Source: Narthecium ossifragum
Lineage: Eukaryota; Streptophyta; Magnoliopsida; Dioscoreales; Nartheciaceae
DNA length: 64,000 bases
Reading direction: 5' to 3'
NCBI GenBank assembly: GCA_963920575.1
Contig: OY986973.1
Location: 10,842,895-10,906,894, forward strand
In this document: positions 57,199 to 64,000 of the stretch, in pieces
Layout of the letters: each line of letters starts with the position of its first letter
Numbering within the stretch: position 1 is the first letter of the stretch
Translations under genes and position numbers: made by a program
The notes under the pieces: model-generated
Seen by the model: the letters and a program-made list of their open reading frames with translations, nothing else
Databases searched by the model: none
Told to the model about the DNA's origin: nothing

Positions 57199-58140
57199 AT
57201 GTCGGGAGCTCGAGTCCGACCTTCGGTTGTTGGTCGAGGTGGGGCACGACCTGGTCGACCCACTCGACCAGACAGGGTAGCACCTGTCAGGACGGTCAGA
57301 GCTCGACGGACTGTACCATCACCAGCGACGGTTGCGGTCGCACAGGAGGGGGTCCTCGCTCCGGTCGACGGGTGGGCCGCGGCAGCGGTCATGATGGACT
57401 TCCAGCGGCTGAACCCGCCTAGGTTCAGTGGTGAGACTGGAGATCCGACCACGGCAGACGGCTGGCTCCGAGGAGTCACGCGCGTTCTCGACGCTCTCTT
57501 TGTCGGGGATGACCGGATCCGGGTCACCCTTGCGGCGTTCCAGCTTGATGGTGACGCCCTTGACTGGTGGTGCACTGCCCAGCACACCAGTGACGGAGAG
57601 GAGCCGACGTGGGAGGAGTTCAGGGCGTTGTTCTTGGACGCGTACTTCCCGGAGAGTACGCGTGACGCCCTGTCTCGCGAGTACCAGTCCCTCTTGCAGG
57701 GTACTCGCACCGTGCAGCAGTATGCCAACCGGTTTACGCTCTTGGTCCGTTTTGCGGGGGCAGTGGCAGCAGATCCAGTGGCCAGGGCACGGCAGTTTGA
57801 GTGGGGTCTTCGTCCAGAGATCAGGCGCCAGACGTGTTCCCACCGCTTCTAGACGTACACAGCAGTTCTGAACTGCGCCTTAGTTGTGGAGGCGCAGTCG
57901 CAGGACGAGAGACGCCGGGCAGTTCCACCGGCGGTCTCTACCAGCTCGCAGCAGCAGCGACCCCAGGGCAGAGGGTGGTTCAGTAGGGGGCAGCCGTGGC
58001 GTCAGCGGCCCTTTCAGCGGCGGCCGCAACGTGCACCGCAGTACCAGCAGCCACTACCGAGCCCACCAGCCCCGTTTCTACTGACGGCCGGGCCATCTGG
58101 GCAGGCTTCGTCAGGGGGGACCAGGGACGACAGCCGGGCG
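57199..58140 (+). pseudogene. gag: gag of the Tekay element, with one stop
   Basis: The ATG at 57199 (MSGARVRPSV) fits better than the earlier in-frame ATG at 57097, whose leader is hydrophobic. The capsid domain follows: FQRLNPPRFSGETGDP, AFQLDGDALDWW, WEEFRALFLDAYFP, R.EYQSLLQG and VQQYANRFTLL. TAG at 57850-57852 interrupts the frame within the family's SHRF.TYTAVLNCA stretch. The same frame reopens at once and continues through a Gln/Pro/Arg-rich linker. It then leaves the frame of the zinc knuckle, which lies in the next frame from about 58100-58145. Confidence 0.85.
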
Positions 58141-61100
58141 CGTCAGTCACTTGCTACCTGTGCGGGCAGCCGGGGCACTACCGTAGAGACTGCACTTCGC
58201 GAGGAGCGCATGGCGCTATGCCGCAAGGCAGTAGAGGCGGAGGGTCCGGTGCCTGGCAGGGGAGCGGGGATGGACGCGGGCCGGGGCGTCCCAGAGGCAG
58301 AGGCGACCAGCGGGGGCGGGTGTTTGCCCTCCCAGTTCGCGAGCGGCAGGACACCGTCCAGCTGTATCAGCCGCCACCACAGTACCAGCAACCGCAGCAG
58401 TATCAGCAGGCAGCGGCAGAGCCAACCGTCCTCAGAGGTATCTTTCAGCTTTCTAGTTCTTTAGTAGATATGCTGATAGACTCTGGGGCGTCTCATTCCT
58501 ATATTGCTAGCATGTGTGTGGCATCGCTAGGATTAGAGACGAGTTGGGTAGAGGTGGCACAGTCTGTAGCTTCGCCGATCGGCGGCACAGTCATGGTAGA
58601 CCGGGTCTGCCGATCTTGTTCTTTGGAGGTTGGAGGCCTCCGTGTCTGTCTAGACCTGCGGGTGCTAGACATGACAGGCTTCGATGTGATACTTGGTATG
58701 GACTGGTTAGCAACATACCGAGCTATCATCGACTGTGGTCGCCGGAGGGTGGTCGCTTGGACACCCGATGGGACACAGTTTGTGTTGTTGGGGGATCGGT
58801 TCTCAGCCGATTCCTTTGCTTGTGGTGTGTGGAGGCGTGGCAGCGAGCTTTCAGCATTGCTAGCCAGCCTGTCCCTGTTTGGATCAGAGGGAGTGCAGCA
58901 GAGTAGTTTCCCCAGGATCGTGTGCGACTACACCGATGTGTTTCCCGAGGTGTTGCCCGGGCTTCCACCGCCCAGAGAGGTCGATTTTGAGATCGACCTG
59001 GTACCGGGTACCGCACCGATCTCTCTCCCAGCTTTCAGGATGGCACCAGCAGAGCAGAATGAGTTGAGGACCCAGCTAGACGAGCTTACCAGCAGAGGTT
59101 TCATCCGTCCCAGCATGTCTCCCTGGGGGGCGCCAGTGTTGTTCGCAAAGAAGAAGGACGGTACCCTTCGACTTTGCATAGACTACAGGCGGCTCAACAG
59201 GGTGACGGTGAAGAACAGGTATCCGATGCCGCGGATCGACGACCTGTTTGACCAGTTGAGAGGATCTTCAGTGTTCTCGAAGATCGACCTCCGCACCGGC
59301 TACCACCAGTTGAGGGTTCGGGATTGCGACATCCCGAAGACGGCTTTTCGGACTCGGTACGGCCTGTACGAGTTCGTGGTGATGCCGTTTGGGCTGACAA
59401 ACGCACCAGCAGCGTTCATGGATCTCATGCAGAGGATCATCCGGCCTTTCCTAGACGAGTTCGTGGTGGTGTTCGTCGACGACATCCTTGTCTACTCCCG
59501 GTCAGAGGCGGAGCACGAGCGGTACTTGGCGACAGTGTTGCAGCTACTTCGGGAGCATCGGCTTTATGCCAACGCTTCCAAGTGCGAATTTTGGCTTGCA
59601 CGGGTGGGATTCCTTGGACACGTGGTGTCGGCAGCAGGAATCTCAGTTGACCCGGCCAAGGTCAAGGCAGTGGTACAGTGGCAGAGACCGAGAACAGTGT
59701 TTGAGGTCCGTAGTTTCTTAGGCCTGGCGGGTTACTACAGACGGTTCGTGCGGGACTTCTCCAAGGTTGCCGGACCGTTGACCAGACTGACACAGAAGGC
59801 CGTCCCGTTCGTGTGGGATGATGCTTGTGAGCGAGCCTTCGTGGATCTGAGGACCAGGTTGACCAGTGCACCAGTGCTGATCGTCCCCGAGCGAGGTGTT
59901 GGTTACAGTGTTTACTGCGACGCCAGCGGTGAGGGTTTGGGGTGTGTCCTCATGCAGGAGGGCCACGTAGTTTCCTATGGTTCCCGTCAGCTGAAGAACC
60001 ATGAGAGGAACTACTCGACTCACGACTTGGAGCTAGCAGCGGTGGTCTTCGCCCTGAAGACCTGGCGGCATTATCTCTATGGCGAGAAGTTCTTAGTATT
60101 CTCGGACCATAAGAGTTTGAGGCACGTTTTCACCCAACGTGACCTCAACCTGAGGCAGCGACGCTGGATGGAGCTACTGGAGGACTACGACTTTGCGTTG
60201 CATTACCATCCTGGTAAGGCAAATGTCGTAGCAGACGCGCTGAGCAGGCAGGTGAGAGAGACCAGAGCAGCAGTTGCAGGGTTGTCAGCTCGGCAGTTGC
60301 AGGCTCTAGAGACGGCGGGCCAGTTGGGGCTCGAGTTTGAGGATCGGGGATCCAGCAGCTTCCTCTACGCAGTGCAGAGTATGCCAGCAGTTCTTGCCAG
60401 AGTGCTGGAGGCACAACATAGTGACCCAGAGCTCGAGGAGTTACGCACAGCAGCGGGCACGGAGGGCGCAGACGGAGACTGGACAGTATCACCAGACGGA
60501 GGGCTACGGTTCAGAGGCAGAGTAGCGGTTCCAGCAGATCCAGTTCTTCGAGACGACGTTCTACGAGAGTTTCACCACTCTCGCTTTGCAGTTCATCCCG
60601 GCGGCACCAAGATGTACCAGGATCTTCGGCGACAGTTCTGGTGGCGCGGGATGAAGAGGGCAGTGATGGAGTTCGTATCGCGCTGCCTTACCTGTCAGAA
60701 GGTCAAGGCAGAGCACCAGCGGACTCCGGGGTTACTACAACCACTTCCACTAGCTGAGTGGAAGTGGGAACACATCACGATGGACTTCGTGACCGGGCTA
60801 CCGAGATCTCCTAGGGGGAATGACGCGATTTGGGTCATCGTTGATCGCTTGACCAAATCGGCGCACTTCCTGCCTATGCGGGTGACAGACTCGACCGACA
60901 GGTTGGGCAGTTTGTACGTCAGACAGGTGGTCAGACTACACAGAGTTCCAGTTTCTATCGTGTCAGACCGTGACCCCAGGTTCACTAGCAGGTTCTGGCG
61001 CGACTTTCAGGAGGCAGTCGGCACACTCCTGACTTTCAGTACTGCGTTCCATCCGCAGAAAGACGGGCAGTCAGAGCGGACTATCCAGATCTTGGAGGAC

Positions 61101-61847
61101 ATGCTGAGAGCATGTGTCCTCGATGTAGGAGGCAGCTGGGAGGAGCACGTTCCCTTGGTGGAGTTCGCCTACAACAACAGCTACCAGTCCAGTCTTGGAG
61201 TAGCACCTTTCGAGGCGTTGTACGGTAGGCCGTGTCGTTCCCCAGTATGTTGGACAGAGGTTGGAGAGGCTTCACTCACCGGTCCAGACATCGTCAGGCA
61301 GTCGTCAGAGAGGTTAGTGCAGATCAGGCAGAGGCTTCTGACGGCTCAGAGCCGACAGAAGAGTTATGCAGATCAGAGGCGACGACCGTTAGAGTTTGCA
61401 GTCGGCGACCGAGTGTTTTTGCGAGCATCGCCGTACAGAGGTTCTGTCAGGTTTGGCAGAGGTGGCAAGTTGGCACCGAGGTTTGTCGGGCCGTTTGAGA
61501 TCTTAGAGAGGGTCGGCGAGGTAGCTTACCGCCTGGATCTTCCTCAGCACATGTCTGCTGTGCATCCGACTTTCCATGTGTCGATGCTGAGGAAGTATCA
61601 CCCAGACCCGTCTCATGTCATCAGAGTGGATGACATTGAGCTTGAGGCAGACGCGAGCTTTGGTGAGCAGCTGGTTCAGGTACTTGATCGGAGGGATCAG
61701 GTCTTGCGGGGCAAGACGATTCCCTTGGTCAAGGTACTGTGGAGGCACAGAGGCACCGAGGAGGTCACTTTGGAGCGCGAGGCGCGCATGCGGCAGGAGT
61801 TTCCGCAGTTGTTTTCTTCTCCAGGTACTTCTTGTTCTGTCCTCTAG
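57996..61847 (+). CDS. pol: pol polyprotein of the Tekay element (open frame, 1,283 codons)
   Basis: Residues 53-66 are the gag knuckle [14 protein letters not shown], so the first about 110 residues belong to gag and the stated start is only the first ATG of the frame. Protease Asp162-Ser-Gly is in [12 protein letters not shown]. Reverse transcriptase has [19 protein letters not shown] and the catalytic FVDD (near residue 494). RNase H begins YSVYCDASG (near 640). Integrase has an HHCC finger (about 860-905) and the D-D-E set in [17 protein letters not shown] and GQSERT. Residues about 1225-1275 ([32 protein letters not shown]) are the Del-type chromodomain, thought to steer insertion to heterochromatin. 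No internal stop. The enzymes look intact, but translation from the gag start is broken upstream. Confidence 0.92.
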   Translation: MASAALSAAAATCTAVPAATTEPTSPVSTDGRAIWAGFVRGDQGRQPGASVTCYLCGQPGHYRRDCTSRGAHGAMPQGSRGGGSGAWQGSGDGRGPGRPRGRGDQRGRVFALPVRERQDTVQLYQPPPQYQQPQQYQQAAAEPTVLRGIFQLSSSLVDMLIDSGASHSYIASMCVASLGLETSWVEVAQSVASPIGGTVMVDRVCRSCSLEVGGLRVCLDLRVLDMTGFDVILGMDWLATYRAIIDCGRRRVVAWTPDGTQFVLLGDRFSADSFACGVWRRGSELSALLASLSLFGSEGVQQSSFPRIVCDYTDVFPEVLPGLPPPREVDFEIDLVPGTAPISLPAFRMAPAEQNELRTQLDELTSRGFIRPSMSPWGAPVLFAKKKDGTLRLCIDYRRLNRVTVKNRYPMPRIDDLFDQLRGSSVFSKIDLRTGYHQLRVRDCDIPKTAFRTRYGLYEFVVMPFGLTNAPAAFMDLMQRIIRPFLDEFVVVFVDDILVYSRSEAEHERYLATVLQLLREHRLYANASKCEFWLARVGFLGHVVSAAGISVDPAKVKAVVQWQRPRTVFEVRSFLGLAGYYRRFVRDFSKVAGPLTRLTQKAVPFVWDDACERAFVDLRTRLTSAPVLIVPERGVGYSVYCDASGEGLGCVLMQEGHVVSYGSRQLKNHERNYSTHDLELAAVVFALKTWRHYLYGEKFLVFSDHKSLRHVFTQRDLNLRQRRWMELLEDYDFALHYHPGKANVVADALSRQVRETRAAVAGLSARQLQALETAGQLGLEFEDRGSSSFLYAVQSMPAVLARVLEAQHSDPELEELRTAAGTEGADGDWTVSPDGGLRFRGRVAVPADPVLRDDVLREFHHSRFAVHPGGTKMYQDLRRQFWWRGMKRAVMEFVSRCLTCQKVKAEHQRTPGLLQPLPLAEWKWEHITMDFVTGLPRSPRGNDAIWVIVDRLTKSAHFLPMRVTDSTDRLGSLYVRQVVRLHRVPVSIVSDRDPRFTSRFWRDFQEAVGTLLTFSTAFHPQKDGQSERTIQILEDMLRACVLDVGGSWEEHVPLVEFAYNNSYQSSLGVAPFEALYGRPCRSPVCWTEVGEASLTGPDIVRQSSERLVQIRQRLLTAQSRQKSYADQRRRPLEFAVGDRVFLRASPYRGSVRFGRGGKLAPRFVGPFEILERVGEVAYRLDLPQHMSAVHPTFHVSMLRKYHPDPSHVIRVDDIELEADASFGEQLVQVLDRRDQVLRGKTIPLVKVLWRHRGTEEVTLEREARMRQEFPQLFSSPGTSCSVL

Positions 61848-61920
61848 TGTAGCTGTTTTATTGTTCCGAGCCCTACCCTTATCGAATCTCGGGACGAGAT
61901 TTCCTTTAAGGGTAATAGGA
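61848..61920 (+). other. 3' end of the internal region with weak polypurine tract
   Basis: Just before the 3' LTR the sequence is TTTAAGGGTAATAGGA. The purine run is short and interrupted, weaker than in typical chromoviruses. Confidence 0.5.
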
Positions 61921-64000
61921 TGTGAGGACCTGCTCCTCTACCCCTGTGGCTCGCTGTAGACCGCAAGGGCAATTTGGTAAATTGCGCCTTGTTGGTTTGT
62001 TTCACACCCGCGTGTGCACACACTGGCCTTGTCTGTGTTCGTGTTTGTTTAGAATGGCTAGGTGAACCCGAAATCGGAAGATCTGAGCTTGGGCTTGTGT
62101 TTTAGCCCAAGTTTGCCTTTCTGAGTAAAGGAGATCGATCTGGATGGCTAGGGAGATCGATCTGGCCCTTTTTGCAAAGAAGATCGATCTGGATTTCAAG
62201 GAGATCGATCTCGATTGCAAAGGAGATCGATCTCACATGCCCTGGAGATCGATCATGATCGAGTCGGTGGGTTTTCTCTTTCGCGAGGACGGCCGTCGGC
62301 CGTCGCTCTCCCCTGTCAGGGAGAGAAGTCTTCTCCTCCCTTTTCCCCAGCTTTTTCCCGTTTTCCCGGCCTTTCCCCAGGCTTTCCCCTCCTTTTCTTC
62401 CCCTCCTCTTCCTCCTTCTCCTTCTCTTCTTCTTCCCTCCTTCTCTCTTTCCCGCGGTGCTCTGTTTCTTCCCTTACCGCCGGCGAGCTTCTTTCCCTCC
62501 GTTCTCCCTCCTCCGGCCACCAAATTGGGTGTTCTTTGGCTCGTTGGATTCGTGACAACGAGAGGAAGGCTCCTGGTGTGGTTTGGCAGCTTGTTGGCGA
62601 TCAAATCGCGGGGAATCAGCCGAGGAAAGCGCAACTAGGTAGGGTTATACCTACTGATGTTCTTTTTGGGTTTTCTTGAGATCCAGCCGTTGGATCTTGT
62701 TGATCCTTGCTTTGTTGGTTTCCTTATTCCTTGTAGAATAACTGATTTAAGTTTCATGTTAATCAGTTGGGATTTGAGTAGGTTTTATGCAAGATTAGTC
62801 TCGGATTTCTGGTTTTCTGCTGTTCTTGAGAAACAGCCGGCTTGCGGCGAGTTTTCCGGTCGGCTAATACATGATCTTGGCTTTGCATAAACATAAGAGT
62901 TGTAGAACTATTCGTTAGCTTTCCATTCCATCTTGCTTCGTACTTTTCCGATTTATGTACGAGTTCTTATGATTTGTTTGCTGGAGGGCTGCGTTGCAGC
63001 AATTAAAGGGTAAGTTGGTTTAATCAGCGACTTTTGATTAATGTTTCCCGTTAATCCAACCGTTGGATGTTTATGAAATTTGGATATGATGATCCTGGTA
63101 TATACACCTACTGGTGGTTAAGTTGGATCTTGAATCCGACGTCGTTTGGATGTCGGATCGACGGGATCAATTAGCCCCTAAGTAGAGGCTTTGGGTGTTT
63201 TTGAATATAATATTATATTTCGGAATATAATATTATATTGTGTTTTGTACATCATCGTTTTCGGGGTTGCTTCCCGTTGCAGGAGTCCGCGGTTGACGGT
63301 CGCGGTACCGTCGAAATGCCGGGACCCGCTGCGGATCGGCTGGCAGCGGTTGGTAGTACCGCTGCAGCGATCCAGTAGACTTTTATGATGCCTAACATAC
63401 TGCTGCATGCCTTTCTTATTATCTGTGTATGTCATAGCATGCATCGTTGTTGTGTGCATTAGTTGCATTGGTTAGGGCGTGGGTGATCCTTGGGTCGCCG
63501 TCCCGAGGCTGGAAGCTCGGACTTAGCCCTAGGACCGGGGTTGGGCTGTTAGGACCCGGTTGAATTGTGATGTCCAGTCGATCCGATGATAGGCTTAGAG
63601 GACTGGTACACATGATGTTTGATGATTGTAGAGGTCGTGTCGGCCTCGAGTCGGATCCGAGGTGTAGCCGGTGTCCGGCTTTTCTTAAAACTCTTGAGTA
63701 GAGGTTTTGCCTACTCAGTGGTGTCTCTTCCCACCAAACAGTGTTCAGTGTCCTGTTGAGAGTTAGCAGTGTCGTTTCCTGCTACTGAGTGTGACCTGAC
63801 ATGTGACTAGCTCGGCTGGAAGACCATGATCGTGGGCCTCAGGGACACGTGGTGGGGTTATGGGACCCCTGTATACACCCAGATTCCACTTGAGGACGAC
63901 ATTGTTACGTTTCCCTCTTCCTTTTGTGTGTCGTAGTGTAGATCCCTACTGAGCTTAGTGCTCACACCTACCCGGGCTGCGTTTTGCAGGTGCAGGCGTC
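61921..64000 (+). repeat. 3' LTR of the Tekay element (partial)
   Basis: It starts TGTGAGGACCTG and follows the 5' LTR at a constant offset of 7,356 bases without an indel, so about 350 bases lie beyond the window. Confidence 0.95.
62133..62254. repeat. GATCGATC array in the 3' LTR
   Basis: Starts at 62133, 62155, 62182, 62203, 62225 and 62247, identical in spacing to the 5' LTR copy. Confidence 0.95.

Larger units (their letters stand above)
54565..64000 (+). mobile_element. Young Tekay/Del chromovirus (Ty3/gypsy), right LTR cut by window edge
   Basis: The order is 5' LTR (54567-56994), primer-binding site (56998-57009), gag, pol with protease, reverse transcriptase, RNase H, integrase and a C-terminal chromodomain-like part, then 3' LTR from 61921. 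The chromodomain and the integrase-last order place it in the Tekay/Del chromovirus lineage. About 18 differences in about 2,078 compared LTR sites (hand count, about 0.9%) imply a recent insertion. Two lesions disrupt gag-pol: TAG at 57850-57852 and a frame change at about 58100-58145. The target duplication cannot be checked because the right end is outside the window. Confidence 0.93.

Noticed and set aside
4735..62254. GATC runs as bacterial Dam or SeqA-type sites
   Set aside because: All surrounding genes are plant nuclear with introns and LTR elements. There is no sign of bacterial DNA.

Overview
This is nuclear DNA of a flowering plant. It carries GT-AG (and two GC-AG) introns, plant-specific gene families (OSCA/CSC1 channel, FAR1-related, mudrA plus Ulp1 MULE genes, a DUF4283 LINE) and dense nested LTR retrotransposons. 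A 200-base run of N (21301-21500) is an assembly gap. I cannot name the species.

Layout. (1) 1-8.4 kb: retrotransposon debris. Two opposed Tekay-type LTR pieces lie at the left edge. A decayed LINE on the minus strand is interrupted by two solo LTRs, each with its own 5-bp target duplication. (2) 8.4-12.4 kb: tandem repeats, a probable solo LTR, and a LINE reverse-transcriptase tail with a perfect 114-bp tandem duplication. (3) 12.4-20.7 kb: one apparently intact host gene, a PWP1-type WD40 protein (minus strand, 16 exons, 487 aa). (4) 22.6-51.5 kb: the first three exons of an OSCA/CSC1-like osmosensitive channel gene (minus strand), with a nonsense codon in exon 1 and no later exons in the window. 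Its intron 2 (about 22.6 kb) holds a large MULE transposon with convergent genes: a mudrA transposase (plus strand) and an 11-exon Ulp1-like gene (minus strand, 869 aa, frame fully open). The mudrA gene is itself split by a 9.16-kb gag-protease-only Athila-type retrotransposon with an exact ATATT target duplication. OSCA intron 1 holds a FAR1-related pseudogene. (5) 49.7-54.6 kb: minisatellites, a truncated second copy of the gag-only Athila type, and an LTR-like segment. (6) 54.6-64 kb: a young Tekay/Del chromovirus (Ty3/gypsy) with gag-pol, whose two LTRs differ at about 18 of about 2,078 compared sites by hand count. The right LTR runs off the window.

The most unusual signals are two palindrome systems. 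First, unrelated LTR-retrotransposon families here each carry runs of GATCGATC palindromes spaced about 20-23 bp (two helical turns). The bases flanking the core differ between families but keep dyad symmetry (ATGATCGATCAT, AGATCGATCT, CCGATCGATCGG). Second, the MULE carries many copies of a different hairpin, TATTCTCTTTT-N2-AAAAGAGAATA. They are concentrated in the first introns of both of its genes, including a 13-unit minisatellite in intron 1 of the Ulp1-like gene. I know of no named system that matches either; both are reported as observations to test.
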